From Deltaproteobacteria bacterium (GTDB taxonomy: Bacteria > Desulfobacterota > Syntrophia > Syntrophales > Smithellaceae), in assembly GCA_022703375.1 (NCBI GenBank), contig JAKLDS010000010.1, positions 1 to 52,767 on the forward strand: DNA of 52,767 bases. The letters are read 5' to 3'. The translations under genes and the position numbers were made by a program. The first letter of the stretch is position 1. Every line of letters starts with the position of its first letter. Of the stretch, positions 34,776 to 44,057 are shown in pieces. The notes beneath the pieces were generated by a model that saw only the letters and a list, made by a program, of their open reading frames with translations, did not search any database and was not told the origin of the DNA.

Positions 34776-35212
34776 TTGTTGTCGAGCACGGTTATCTCAT
34801 CGCCCACATGAATTACTCCTGCCGTTAAAACTCGCGTGAAGATTCCTTCTTTCGGCATGACACATTCGCCGACCGTATAAAAAATAGCGCAGGGCTTGGG
34901 GCAGACTTTCCCAATTTGTGTGACCTCCAGGAGGACATCATTTCCCACTTTTAATTTTGTTCCCAGCGGCAGGCTGATGAGGTCAATTTCCGCGGTCGTC
35001 AGGTTTTCCGCGAAATCGCCAAAAGAAACACACAGTCCCTGCCGGCGCATTTTACCGATGCTTTCGTCAGCCAGCAGGCTTATCTGCCTTAGTTCCCTGC
35101 CGGCGTGAGCGTCATTTTCCAGGCCTGTATTGATTAACGCCGGGCAGGAGGCGACAGGATGCTTTTTTTCACCTTTGTGATTGCTGATATTGACTGATAA
35201 AATCCTACCCAT
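34757..35212 (-). CDS. MOSC domain protein
   Basis: A 151-residue protein starting MGRILSVNISNHKGEKKHPV, the usual MOSC start; the longer upstream reading would run into ridA. ENDAHAG, FGDFAENLTT and GKVCPKPCAIFY, with a Cys pair, are typical. MOSC domains handle sulfur in molybdenum-cofactor chemistry; this stand-alone form may sulfurate a molybdoenzyme or act on N-hydroxylated compounds. The last codons (YYSGN and stop) lie within the right terminal repeat of the palindromic element, so the original C-terminus may have been replaced. Confidence 0.85.
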   Translation of the reverse strand: MGRILSVNISNHKGEKKHPVASCPALINTGLENDAHAGRELRQISLLADESIGKMRRQGLCVSFGDFAENLTTAEIDLISLPLGTKLKVGNDVLLEVTQIGKVCPKPCAIFYTVGECVMPKEGIFTRVLTAGVIHVGDEITVLDNNYYSGN

Positions 35213-35225
35213 TGTTCGCCAACAC

Positions 35226-35603
35226 CTATCTTCTTGCGGCGATGGCTTCGATTTCCACCCTGACTCCCCGCGGCAGAGAGCTAACCTCCACCGTGGAACG
35301 GGCGGGCGGCGCCGTGGGGAAAAATTCGGCGTAGACTTCATTAATCAGGGGAAAATCAACGATGTTTTTGAGGAAGATAGTTGTTTTCACGATATCCTGC
35401 ATATCCAAACCGTTTTCCCGCAAAATCGTTCTGATATTTTGCAGAACTTGTCGTGCGGCCGCCGCCGCATCATCTATAACTTCGCCGCTTGCGGCGTTGA
35501 GCGGCAACTGGCCTGACAGGAAAAGGAAACCATTGGCTTCCGCAGCTGTCGAATATGGTCCGGCGGCAGGAAATTTTTCCGAAACAAATACTTTTTTTGC
35601 CAT
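35226..35603 (-). CDS. ridA: RidA family enamine/imine deaminase
   Basis: A 125-residue RidA protein that hydrolyses reactive enamine/imine intermediates formed by PLP enzymes. PAAGPYSTA, LFLSGQLPLN and the signature PPARSTVEVSSLPRGVRVEIEAIA, with the substrate-binding Arg, are intact. It lies 11 bp after metW in the methionine gene run, which fits protection against dehydratase by-products. Confidence 0.94.
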   Translation of the reverse strand: MAKKVFVSEKFPAAGPYSTAAEANGFLFLSGQLPLNAASGEVIDDAAAAARQVLQNIRTILRENGLDMQDIVKTTIFLKNIVDFPLINEVYAEFFPTAPPARSTVEVSSLPRGVRVEIEAIAARR

Positions 35604-35614
35604 GACATCCCCCG

Positions 35615-36241
35615 CTATTGTTTTTGTTTTGTGATAACGAAAAGCGCATTGAGCGCCAGTAAATTGGGCAGAAACTTTATCTGCCCCGTTTTTCCGAGGA
35701 AATACTGCTGTTCAATATGAATATTTTTCCCCCGGCAATAATCGATAAAATCACGAATTGTTAAAAAACGGATATTCGGTGTTTCGAACCAGTAATAGGG
35801 GAGTGAATCAATCACCGGAGTTTTGCCATGAAACAGCAGTGTCAGACGCGCCCGGATATGGGCGAAATTGGGAAAGCCGACAATGACCCGTTTCCCCACG
35901 CGCAGGCTGTCCTGAATGACAAAATCCGCTTTTTTCAATTCCTGCATAATCTGGTTCAGGATTACGAAGTCGAAGGCCTGGTCGGGATAATCGGACAGGC
36001 CGCTTTCAATATCGCCCTGCAGCACGGTCAGGCCGCGTTCCACGCATTTATGCATTTCTTCATCATCCAGTTCGATGCCCTGCACTCTGGCGTTTTTCTT
36101 CTCCGTGAGCAACGAGAGCAGCTCGCCGTTGCCGCATCCCAAATCCAGCACATGAGCTTTTTCCGTGATAATCCGGGTAATAATCTGATGGTCTAATTTC
36201 ATGGATGACAATAACTTTCCTGAGAAATATTTTTGCATCAT
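35615..36241 (-). CDS. metW: methionine biosynthesis protein MetW
   Basis: A 208-residue methyltransferase-fold protein. VLDLGCGNGELLSLL, GIELDDEEM, VLQGDIESGL and DFVILNQIMQELKK are typical MetW, and NFAHIRARLTLLFHGKTPV is its signature. MetW is needed with MetX in many proteobacteria for homoserine acylation. It overlaps the metX stop by 4 bp. Confidence 0.95.
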   Translation of the reverse strand: MMQKYFSGKLLSSMKLDHQIITRIITEKAHVLDLGCGNGELLSLLTEKKNARVQGIELDDEEMHKCVERGLTVLQGDIESGLSDYPDQAFDFVILNQIMQELKKADFVIQDSLRVGKRVIVGFPNFAHIRARLTLLFHGKTPVIDSLPYYWFETPNIRFLTIRDFIDYCRGKNIHIEQQYFLGKTGQIKFLPNLLALNALFVITKQKQ

Positions 36242-37359
36242 GTGAGTCTGACATTCGCCAGAAAGTTTTTAATCAATTTTGTTTCTTCCCTGATTTCGAT
36301 TAAAAACGCGTCATGTCCATAGGACGATTTCAAATCGCAATAGGTCGTGTAGGCATGTTTTCTTTTTAACAGCCGCACAATATCCTGCGACTGGTGCGAA
36401 GGATAGAGCCAGTCGGAGGTAAACGAGATTACGAGAAAACGGACATTGGTTCTTTTGACCTGCGGCATGAATTTTTCGCCGGACAAATCAAAATAATCCA
36501 TCGCCTTGGTTATGTACAGGTAGGAATTGGCATCGAACCGCTTGACAAAATTGTAGCCGCGGTACCGCAGGTATCCCTCAACTTCAAAATCGTCGGTAAA
36601 CTGGAAGCTCAGCTTCTCGTTTTTCAATTTGCGGGAGAATTTTTCCTCCATGGACTGGTCGCTCATAAACGTAATATGCCCGATCATGCGGGCGACGGCG
36701 AGGCCCTTTTCCGGCTGGCCGCTTTCATAATAGTTGCCGCCTCGCCAGGCCGGATCAGCCATAATGGATTGCCGGATAACTTCGTCAAAGGCAATCTGCT
36801 GCGGTGAATGCTTTAAAGCAGTGGCAATGGGAATGCACGCGATAAGGTTGTCCGGATAGGCAGATGCCCATTGCAGTGCCTGCATGCCGCCCATGGAGCC
36901 GCCGATAACGCAGAGGAGTTTGGCAATGCCGAAATAATCAATTAAATGTTTTTGCGCGTCAACCATATCGGCAATGGTGATGACGGGAAAATCAATGGCG
37001 TAAGGTTTTCCCGTCCGGGGATTAATCGAGGATGGACCGGTGCTGCCTTTGCACCCGCCGATGACGTTCGAGCAGATAATAAAATATAATCTGGTATCGA
37101 GCGCCTTGCCCGGGCCGATCATGTCATCCCACCAGCCGGCCGTTTTGTCGCCTTCCTGAAAACCGGCGGCATGGGCGTCGCCGGAAAGCGCATGGCAGAC
37201 TAGAATCGCATTTGATTTTTCGTTGTTTAATTTTCCGTATGTTTCGTAAGCCAGAGTTGCCGGCCCTAAAGACAGTCCCGATTTCAGCTCCAGCCGGCAG
37301 GGCGGTTCGGCAAATGTAAAATACCGGGTTCTGACAAATTCGCTGTCCGTTTTTTTCAT
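36238..37359 (-). CDS. metX: homoserine O-acyltransferase MetX
   Basis: A 373-residue alpha/beta-hydrolase enzyme that acylates homoserine for methionine. LAYETYGKLN, NAILVCHALSGDAHAAG, GGCKGSTGPSSINP and the nucleophile elbow VIGGSMGGMQALQWA are all present; the Asp (TSDWLYP) and His (YGHDAFL) complete the triad. Acetyl or succinyl donor use cannot be settled by reading alone. It follows nadA by 53 bp and couples to metW. Confidence 0.95.
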   Translation of the reverse strand: MKKTDSEFVRTRYFTFAEPPCRLELKSGLSLGPATLAYETYGKLNNEKSNAILVCHALSGDAHAAGFQEGDKTAGWWDDMIGPGKALDTRLYFIICSNVIGGCKGSTGPSSINPRTGKPYAIDFPVITIADMVDAQKHLIDYFGIAKLLCVIGGSMGGMQALQWASAYPDNLIACIPIATALKHSPQQIAFDEVIRQSIMADPAWRGGNYYESGQPEKGLAVARMIGHITFMSDQSMEEKFSRKLKNEKLSFQFTDDFEVEGYLRYRGYNFVKRFDANSYLYITKAMDYFDLSGEKFMPQVKRTNVRFLVISFTSDWLYPSHQSQDIVRLLKRKHAYTTYCDLKSSYGHDAFLIEIREETKLIKNFLANVRLT

Positions 37360-37412
37360 ATGCCTGATGTTTCCGTGATAATAAGATTTATGCCGTAAAT
37401 CATGTTTAACAT

Positions 37413-38318
37413 TTATGCCGTTTGCAACATTCTATCAATAGCTATTTTAGCTTTTTTTCTGATTTCCTCAGCAACTTTGATTTCCTCCTCCATGTCCGTC
37501 AGTGACCAGAGAATTTTTTCCAGGGTAATTTTTTTCATGTTCGGGCAGGTAGCCGTGGCCGCAGCCGGGTAGAAGTATTTATCCGGATTTTCCTTTTTCA
37601 TCCGGTGGATGATGCCGGTTTCCGTGCCGATGATGAATTCATTTGCTTCGGCCTGCTTTGCATAGTGGCACATTCCTTCCGTGGAAGCGGCGATATCGGC
37701 AAGATCAGTCAATTCCGGCCGGCATTCGGGATGAACGATGACTTTGGCGCGTGGATGAAGTGATTTTGCCCGCATAATATCTTCCGGCAAAATCCGGGCA
37801 TGAGTGGGGCAATAGCCTTCCCAGGTTATGAATTGGCGGCCGGTCCGGCCGGCGACATAATGAGCTAGATATTTATCCGGCACGAAAATTATTTCCTTGT
37901 GCCCGCTTAAAATACTCCGGACCATTTTTAATGCATTGCCCGAAGTACAGCAGTAATCGCACTGGGCCTTGACTGCGGCGGAAGTGTTCACATAACACAT
38001 GGTGACGGCGGAGGGGTGTTCCGCCTTAAGCTGCTTTAAATCAGCGGCTTCAATCATATCGGCCATGGGGCAGCCCGCATGTTTATCCGGCAGCAGGACT
38101 GTTTTGTCCGGTGATAAGATTTTTGCCGTTTCGGCCATGAAATGAACGCCGCAAAACACAATAATATCGGCATTTGTTTTGGCTGCCTGCATGCTCAGAC
38201 CCAGCGAATCGCCGACAAAATCTGCGATATCCTGAACTTCGGGAAGCTGGTAATTATGAGCCAGAATTACCGCGTTTTTTTCCCGCCGCATTATTTTTAT
38301 TTTTTCCGCAATTGCCAT
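37413..38318 (-). CDS. nadA: quinolinate synthase NadA
   Basis: A 301-residue [4Fe-4S] enzyme that condenses iminoaspartate with dihydroxyacetone phosphate to quinolinate. NAVILAHNYQLPEVQDIADFVGDSLGLS is the N-terminal signature. The three cluster cysteines lie in MCYVNTSAAVKA, VHPECRPEL and TATCPNMKKI, as expected. Its start lies inside the 3' end of the Rrf2 gene (65-bp overlap), so the two are tightly coupled. Confidence 0.96.
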   Translation of the reverse strand: MAIAEKIKIMRREKNAVILAHNYQLPEVQDIADFVGDSLGLSMQAAKTNADIIVFCGVHFMAETAKILSPDKTVLLPDKHAGCPMADMIEAADLKQLKAEHPSAVTMCYVNTSAAVKAQCDYCCTSGNALKMVRSILSGHKEIIFVPDKYLAHYVAGRTGRQFITWEGYCPTHARILPEDIMRAKSLHPRAKVIVHPECRPELTDLADIAASTEGMCHYAKQAEANEFIIGTETGIIHRMKKENPDKYFYPAAATATCPNMKKITLEKILWSLTDMEEEIKVAEEIRKKAKIAIDRMLQTA

Positions 38319-38760
38319 TTTTTAATGAGCCTTTTGTTATTTTTGCGCCCGGAGAGTTTTTCTTCTTTATCAACTCCGCCAGGGTGGTCTTATTCAACGA
38401 GGCTTTGATTTTCGCCGACAGGGAACTCCAGAAATCGCGGGCTGGACAGCCGGCGGCGCGCGAACAAGATGAGGGATGTTGCACGCAGTCAACAAGGCAG
38501 ATGTCTCCCTCCAGAGCTTCTATCACCTGGAGCAGCCTGATCATTCCGGGCGCCCGCGCCAGGCAATAGCCGCCGTGAGCCCCGCGGACGGAAGTAATCA
38601 GACCGGCGGCGCGCAGGGGGATGACAATCAGACTTAAATATTTTTCCGATATCTCCTGGCTCCCGGCGATGTCTTTTAAAAAAACAGGTTTGCCGCCGTA
38701 GGCGGAGGCAAGCGCCGTCAGCAAACGCAAACCATATCTGGTTCTGGTGGAAAGTTTCAT
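38254..38760 (-). CDS. Rrf2 family regulator with three cluster-type Cys
   Basis: A 168-residue winged-helix regulator. MKLSTRTRYGLRLLTALA is the Rrf2 start, and GLITSVRGAHGGYCLAR is the recognition and wing region. CLVDCVQHPSSCSRAAGC contains Cys residues spaced like the [2Fe-2S]/[4Fe-4S] ligands of IscR and related sensors. The C-terminal 40 residues are Lys/Gly/Asn-rich and look disordered. A palindrome sits over its own transcription start. Downstream is nadA, an Fe-S enzyme gene, with which it overlaps by 65 bp. Confidence 0.9.
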   Translation of the reverse strand: MKLSTRTRYGLRLLTALASAYGGKPVFLKDIAGSQEISEKYLSLIVIPLRAAGLITSVRGAHGGYCLARAPGMIRLLQVIEALEGDICLVDCVQHPSSCSRAAGCPARDFWSSLSAKIKASLNKTTLAELIKKKNSPGAKITKGSLKNGNCGKNKNNAAGKKRGNSGS

Positions 38761-38776
38761 AAAACCATCCGTCTAA

Positions 38777-38795
38777 CACTATCTTAATGGTAGTG
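38777..38795 (-). promoter_or_regulatory. imperfect palindrome, likely Rrf2 operator
   Basis: CACTATCTTAATGGTAGTG is an imperfect 19-bp palindrome with CACTA/TAGTG arms. It directly follows the -10 box on the minus strand and would cover the transcription start of the Rrf2 gene, as expected for an autoregulatory operator. Confidence 0.55.
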
Positions 38796-38824
38796 ATTAA
38801 TTCAGAAAAAAAATGATTTGTCAA
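38796..38824 (-). promoter_or_regulatory. promoter of the rrf2-nadA unit
   Basis: Minus strand: -35 TTGACA (38819-38824), 17-bp spacer, -10 ATTAAT (38796-38801). It could also drive metX-metW-ridA-MOSC, since no terminator is seen before them. Confidence 0.6.
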
Positions 38825-38949
38825 GCGGTATGCAGAAAAGGAAGAATGAGGATGCTCTCAGGCGGCCGCCGCAGCATTCCTGTAAAAAGCGGAAAACAGC
38901 AAATCTGGCCTGCCGGATTTTCGGAGAGTTGATTTCCCGTATTAACTAA

Positions 38950-39507
38950 TTATTCGCCGCGGATGATGTGAGCGAGATATTCGGCAATCAATTGTCCTAA
39001 GTCCGCGGGCAGACTGCCTGCGGTGCCTCTGCTTTTGTGTTTTCCGGCAGCTTTGCTTTCTGCGGCGGATAATTTATTTGTCCGGACGATTTTTCCGGTT
39101 TCCGCGTCCATTAATTTCAAATCAACAGCCAGCTCTCCGCCGTCAGTGTCTGCTTTTCCCGCCGGACGTACCGAAGTAATGTAAGCCATAACCAGAACTG
39201 CCCCGGCGCCGCGAAAGGAACCGCTTCCGGATTTTTCAATACGGGAAACAGAGCTTTTCTTCAGCAGTTCGGCCATTACGGTATTTTCACAAAGGGACGA
39301 CGCATTCGGGAATCTTTTATCCAGGGACGGTTCGTTCTCAAAGTTAAATAAAATTATCTTTTTATATTGTTTATCCAGCGGTACTTCCGCCGCAGAGCTT
39401 AAGTCGCCCGGTTTGACGGCAGGGTAGATGTGACAGGAAAGGCAGCACAGGCTGGAGAGGCATGCCAGCATAAAAAAACAAAATAATTTCGGATTTCCTT
39501 TGTTCAT
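38950..39507 (-). CDS. lipoprotein, DUF4410-like
   Basis: A 185-residue protein with a signal peptide and a likely lipobox (LCCLSC, near residue 25). The mature part has a strand and helix layout: IILFNFENEPSLDKRFPNASSL, ENTVMAELLKKSSVSRIEKSG, VLVMAYITSVRPAG, and LAVDLKLMDAETGKIVRTNKL. This resembles DUF4410 or TolB-N-like envelope proteins. The assignment is tentative and no function is known. Confidence 0.6.
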   Translation of the reverse strand: MNKGNPKLFCFFMLACLSSLCCLSCHIYPAVKPGDLSSAAEVPLDKQYKKIILFNFENEPSLDKRFPNASSLCENTVMAELLKKSSVSRIEKSGSGSFRGAGAVLVMAYITSVRPAGKADTDGGELAVDLKLMDAETGKIVRTNKLSAAESKAAGKHKSRGTAGSLPADLGQLIAEYLAHIIRGE

Positions 39508-39545
39508 AAATCAAGCCCGCAAATTAATGATTGTCGCATGCTAAA

Positions 39546-39574
39546 TTAATATAATCCTTTATCCGTAAAGACAA
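39546..39574 (-). promoter_or_regulatory. promoter of the DUF4410-like lipoprotein gene
   Basis: Minus strand: -35 TTGTCT (39569-39574), 17-bp spacer, -10 TATTAA (39546-39551), about 40 bp upstream of the start codon. Confidence 0.5.
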
Positions 39575-39736
39575 GCAAAAAAAATCAATATTCTCATTTA
39601 CATGTCTTGTTATTCGGAACAATATTATGCTATGGTAACAAAGTTTGAAGGCACGCAAAAGCGGGTAAATATTTCCGGCGGCGGGAAATTAAATTAATTG
39701 TTAAAACGGGAACCGGATAAATAGCTGGAGGAAATT

Positions 39737-41908
39737 ATGGCCGATAATGATACCAGGCAAAAAACAATGGATATGCTGGTCGTTATGAACACGGCCGTTA
39801 AAAATATGCGATTATATCCTGCTGCCAGCGCTCCGGTAGTCAGCTGCGTTGAGAAACTTTATCGGGCTTTAACAGATATTCTCTCCACGGATGAATCCGT
39901 TATCATCTCCGAATCGGAAAAATGCCTGCTGATTGGCGGCGATGCCTTATCACAGAAAGATCATGAAAAATCACAGGTATCTTCCATGCTCGATATAATG
40001 CTCAGTTTCGGCATCAGGAGCATTACCATCAATGCCGGCCTCGAAAAGGATGAATTGAGAACTTTTCTTGAGGTTATGGGAAAAAAACCGGAGGCGGTGA
40101 AAAATGAAGGCGGCATTCAGCAGATTATTGAAGGGAAAAATTTTTTGCACATTTACCTGGATCAAAAAGTATATATTGCCAAGGACAAAAACCAGCAACT
40201 GATGTCCGGCGTTAATCTCAATGACGAACAAATACTGGATTTTTTAATGAAAACACATCCGGAACTGGCGGCTGATCCCGACAAAATGCAGGAGATGTCC
40301 GGAAATCCGGAATGGTTAATGGAAACATTTCAAAACGGTTTATCGCGGCTTATGGAGAAGAGAGGTGAACTCACGAGCGAGCAGCTTTCGGAAAATCTGA
40401 TTAATATGATTGTTTTGATGGATAAGGCTTCCGGAAGTTTTTCCCAAAACGACCGTGATAAAGTGGCTTTCGGCATCGGTCAAGAGCTGGCCGTACTGGA
40501 CCCTGAGCTTTCCCTGCTGATTACGGCCGAAAAACTGGAGCAGCTTTTCGGCGGCTCGCTTCTCAAGGAAATTATCAGTAATGCCGGAAATATCAATTAT
40601 GACGAAACAAAATCCACAGAAGTGTCATCTGCCGGCGGCGGCCGGAACCGTGTTCCCAATATGGAAAAAATACTTTATCAAATCCAGATGATGCAGCTTA
40701 AGGATAAATTAAATTCGTTTTTGAATGATGACGGTCAGGCGTTTCTGGATATTCCCTTTCTGCTCGTCTTACCCAAAATTTTCGAGCAGCTCGTTGAACA
40801 AAACGAACAGGAAGCCATGGCAATGATTATCAACCGTCTGCTGGAGAAGCTGATGAACGAAAATCCGGCCATTCGGGCGCAGGCTGCTAAAGCGCTGGCC
40901 GATATTTTCGATCCGTTGCCGCCGGGTCAGAAAAATGAACTCCTGGAGCTGCTCACGGAACCTCTGCTGGCCTGGATAAAGATGGAAACACTGGCAACTC
41001 CGGCCTATAAAAAGCTATGCAACAACGTGAAAAGCGTAATGCTTAAATTAATTGACGGAGAAAGATTTATCGAAACAATTCCGATTCTGCATGTTTTTAG
41101 AGATATCAGTGCGGGTAAGCTGGAAAAGAACGAACAAATAAGGGAAATTGCGTCGGAGATTATTCGTGATCTTGCCTCGGAAGAGCATTTGTCTTTTCTC
41201 TTTAATGAATTAAATCGTGGCGAATCGGTTAAGCAGGAAGAAGCGATCCAATTACTGCTTGTCCTGGGAGATGTTGCCGTTAACAGACTGCTCGATATGC
41301 TGCGGGATAATAAAGAAAGTGATGCGCGCGTGCGTATTATGAAAAACATCATTGCCATCGGCCAATCGGCCATTCCCGTCATTACCGAAAGAATCAACGC
41401 AGGCGTCCCCTGGTACTACCTGCGCAATCTTGCTTATATGCTGGGGCAGATCGGTTCGGGAAAATGCGCCGAAGCCCTGCAGCCTCTTTTGTGCCACGAA
41501 AACAATCGTGTGCGGATGGAAGCCCTGAAGAGTCTGCAGCGCACCGGCGGCGAGGAAAGGGTGCGCATAATGCTGGCCGTGCTGCCGGCGGCAGATGAAA
41601 ATTTTAAAATGAGCATTGTCGAAGCGCTCGGCTCGGCAAAAAACGCTGATGCGGTTAATCCTCTGCTGGATATGTTGAAGAACAGGCCGCTGGTGGCAAC
41701 GACAGCGCGCGCCGATCTGGAAGAAAAAATATGCGTAGCCCTGGGCGCTATCGGCTCCGGCGCGGCGCTGACGGCTCTGGCCGAAATAGCCGAATCAAAA
41801 TCGTTTCTGCGGGTTCGTGTTTATCCGGAAAAGGTTAAAAATGCCGCCGGGCGGGCGCTGGTGTCCATCAGAAGAAAACAGGCGGAAGCAACAGGAACAA
41901 AAAAATAA
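39737..41908 (+). CDS. HEAT-repeat protein, large
   Basis: A 723-residue soluble protein with no signal peptide or membrane segment. The N-terminal part (about 1-170) is alpha/beta: MLVVMNTAVKNMRLYPAASAPVV, ISESEKCLLIGG and FGIRSITINAGLEKDELRTFLEVMG. The C-terminal half (about 340-715) is a chain of HEAT-like helical pairs (NPAIRAQAAKALADIFDP, ENNRVRMEALKSLQRTGG, ADAVNPLLDMLKN). Such proteins occur in deltaproteobacteria next to signalling or motility genes; here no partner is adjacent. It is likely a protein-protein scaffold. AGCTGGAGG precedes the start. Confidence 0.75.
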   Translation: MADNDTRQKTMDMLVVMNTAVKNMRLYPAASAPVVSCVEKLYRALTDILSTDESVIISESEKCLLIGGDALSQKDHEKSQVSSMLDIMLSFGIRSITINAGLEKDELRTFLEVMGKKPEAVKNEGGIQQIIEGKNFLHIYLDQKVYIAKDKNQQLMSGVNLNDEQILDFLMKTHPELAADPDKMQEMSGNPEWLMETFQNGLSRLMEKRGELTSEQLSENLINMIVLMDKASGSFSQNDRDKVAFGIGQELAVLDPELSLLITAEKLEQLFGGSLLKEIISNAGNINYDETKSTEVSSAGGGRNRVPNMEKILYQIQMMQLKDKLNSFLNDDGQAFLDIPFLLVLPKIFEQLVEQNEQEAMAMIINRLLEKLMNENPAIRAQAAKALADIFDPLPPGQKNELLELLTEPLLAWIKMETLATPAYKKLCNNVKSVMLKLIDGERFIETIPILHVFRDISAGKLEKNEQIREIASEIIRDLASEEHLSFLFNELNRGESVKQEEAIQLLLVLGDVAVNRLLDMLRDNKESDARVRIMKNIIAIGQSAIPVITERINAGVPWYYLRNLAYMLGQIGSGKCAEALQPLLCHENNRVRMEALKSLQRTGGEERVRIMLAVLPAADENFKMSIVEALGSAKNADAVNPLLDMLKNRPLVATTARADLEEKICVALGAIGSGAALTALAEIAESKSFLRVRVYPEKVKNAAGRALVSIRRKQAEATGTKK

Positions 41909-42036
41909 ACGGTTGCTCCGGAGATAAGCTGCTGCAGGGGAAAATCATCCGGCAACCGAAAATTCCGGTAGCCGGTGCAACATGGGAAAATTAGTTGTTT
42001 TAATTTTAATATAAAAAACACATTACGGTAATCTTA

Positions 42037-42882
42037 ATGAACTTTTTGCGCAACTTTTGTTTGTTTTTTGTAACCGTTTTTTTATTGGTGGCAGGCGCAG
42101 CGGCCGCAGAAAAGCAATCTTTTGAATACCGGGCTGCTCTGGTCGTGGATATGGACAGCGGCAAAATCCTTTATGAACACGATGCGGACAGATTGATTCA
42201 GCCGGCTTCCCTTGCCAAAATCCTCGCGCTTTATCTGCTGCAGGAAGATATCCGTGCCGGCCGGGTTCGCCTCGACGACATGGTGAAGGTAAGCGCGAAG
42301 GCGGTAAATACCAACGGTTCCAAAATACTTCATGAAGAAGGCCGGGAAATTCCCCTGGCTGATTTGATGAAGGGCATGGCCATTCTTTCGGCCAATGACG
42401 CAACAGTTGCCGTGGCTGAACATCTGGCGGGCAGCGTCAGTTCCTTTGTGGCGAGAATGAATGCCAAAGCCAGAGAACTTGGTATGTCTCACAGTTATTT
42501 TGTCAATCCGCACGGTCTGCCGGACAGCCATCAATTCTCCACTGCCCGGGACGTCTACCTATTATCCAGTCAATACCTGCGGCGCTTTCCCGATTCCCTG
42601 AGTATTCATTCCGTGCAGTATTACATGTTCAATAATGTTACCCGGCATAATCGTAATACTTTACTCAAAGAATGCGCCGATGTGGATGGCCTGAAAACAG
42701 GTTATGTGCGGGCTTCCGGCTATCATCTGGTGGCAACTGCCAAAAGAGAAAATACCCGTCTGATTGTTGTCGTCATGGGGGCGAAGAATCCGCAGATTCG
42801 CAACAGGCAGACAAAAATGCTGCTGGAGATGGGTTTTAACAGACTGGGTAATAAAAAGCATGACAGCCTGATCGGAGCTTAA
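42037..42882 (+). CDS. serine-type D-Ala-D-Ala carboxypeptidase (S11 family)
   Basis: A 281-residue penicillin-binding protein that trims the peptide stem of peptidoglycan. A signal peptide ends near Ala23. SxxK is PASLAK (Ser58, Lys61), SxN is LSANDAT and KTG is DGLKTGYV. It ends soon after the catalytic domain, so the C-terminal beta domain and membrane anchor of PBP5/PBP6 are absent; the enzyme should be periplasmic and soluble. It is convergent with a lytic transglycosylase gene 11 bp downstream. Confidence 0.92.
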   Translation: MNFLRNFCLFFVTVFLLVAGAAAAEKQSFEYRAALVVDMDSGKILYEHDADRLIQPASLAKILALYLLQEDIRAGRVRLDDMVKVSAKAVNTNGSKILHEEGREIPLADLMKGMAILSANDATVAVAEHLAGSVSSFVARMNAKARELGMSHSYFVNPHGLPDSHQFSTARDVYLLSSQYLRRFPDSLSIHSVQYYMFNNVTRHNRNTLLKECADVDGLKTGYVRASGYHLVATAKRENTRLIVVVMGAKNPQIRNRQTKMLLEMGFNRLGNKKHDSLIGA

Positions 42883-42893
42883 TCTGGTAATCA

Positions 42894-44057
42894 TCATGGT
42901 ATGGCGGCATTATTCTTCTCTTCTTTAACACTGACGCTGTCTGCAGGTTTGCAGTCCGGGGCAAAGATAAACAGCTTGTCGCCCGGAGCAATCTTTCTGC
43001 CGTTGTTAATTCCATTCCAGATCATCAGAGCTTTCACCGGAACATTGCAGCGTGCTGCAATTACGGACAGATTCTCTCCCTTTTTTACAGTATAAATACG
43101 CTCTTTCTTTTCGGCGATCCACTGCGCCAGCAGTTTTTCATATCTCTCCGGGAAAGAGGCGGCGGCGCCCTGCGGAACAATTATCTGATGTCTGCCCTCG
43201 GGGAGATAGTAATTTCTAATCTGCGGATTCAGATCCTTGATGACTTTAAAGTATGTATTGGCCGCCTGAGCTATCAGGTAAAGGGGCACCGGCTGTTTGA
43301 TGGTGATTTCCAGACTGTCGAAATTAACCGGCTGATAGAGGTCTTCTCCGGGGATGGAAATTCCGAATATTTCCGGATCGGATAAGATGATTTTAGCGGC
43401 CAGAATCCGGAAAATATAGCGTTGTGTTTCCTGCGACAGGTAAAGCCGATAATAGTTGTTAACCTTTTGCATCAGTATTTCCGCCCGCAGTCCCTCCTCT
43501 CCCATATTATAGGCGGCGGCAGCCAGCGTCCAGGAGCCGAACATATTATAAAGATCCTTCAGGTAGGAAATTGCCGCGCCGGTTGAAGCGTAAAAACTGC
43601 GTCTCTCATCGGCATCGGCATTTATCTTCATACCGTATTTGATGCCCGTCCCTTCGATAAACTGCCAGTAACCGACAGCTCCCTTGTGGGAAGAGGCATG
43701 CGGCTTTAAGGCGCTTTCGGCAATTGTCAGGAATTTGAGATCATCCGGCAGGCCGTTTTTTTTCAATTCCTGTTCAATGTGCGGAAAATAACGATTGGCC
43801 CGTTTGAGCCAGAGGATTATTTGCGATTTGTTGTCGAGCGCCAGAAAAAATTCTCTTTCAAATCTTTCGCGCACTTCGGTATCCTCAAGAGGAACAGGCT
43901 CCCCGCAGAAATTTACAGCTCCGACTTTTTTCATGGCGTTAAGGAGGTGGTAAACTTCGGGGGAATGATGGAGAAGCGCGCTATCGGTGGCGCAGGCAGG
44001 CGTCAGTAATAAAAAAATGACTGAAAGTGCCGTTAGAAAGAATGATATATAATTCAA
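42894..44057 (-). CDS. membrane-bound lytic transglycosylase, MltD-like, with LysM
   Basis: A 387-residue peptidoglycan-cleaving protein. A signal peptide (about 1-23) is followed by a goose-lysozyme-like SLT domain with IAESALKPHASSHKGAVGYWQF, in which Glu114 is the catalytic acid, and by AAAAYNMGEEGL. A C-terminal LysM module (YTVKKGENLSVIAARCNVP, ending GDKLFIF) binds glycan. Only one LysM is present, fewer than in E. coli MltD. It is convergent with the carboxypeptidase gene. Confidence 0.9.
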   Translation of the reverse strand: MNYISFFLTALSVIFLLLTPACATDSALLHHSPEVYHLLNAMKKVGAVNFCGEPVPLEDTEVRERFEREFFLALDNKSQIILWLKRANRYFPHIEQELKKNGLPDDLKFLTIAESALKPHASSHKGAVGYWQFIEGTGIKYGMKINADADERRSFYASTGAAISYLKDLYNMFGSWTLAAAAYNMGEEGLRAEILMQKVNNYYRLYLSQETQRYIFRILAAKIILSDPEIFGISIPGEDLYQPVNFDSLEITIKQPVPLYLIAQAANTYFKVIKDLNPQIRNYYLPEGRHQIIVPQGAAASFPERYEKLLAQWIAEKKERIYTVKKGENLSVIAARCNVPVKALMIWNGINNGRKIAPGDKLFIFAPDCKPADSVSVKEEKNNAAIP

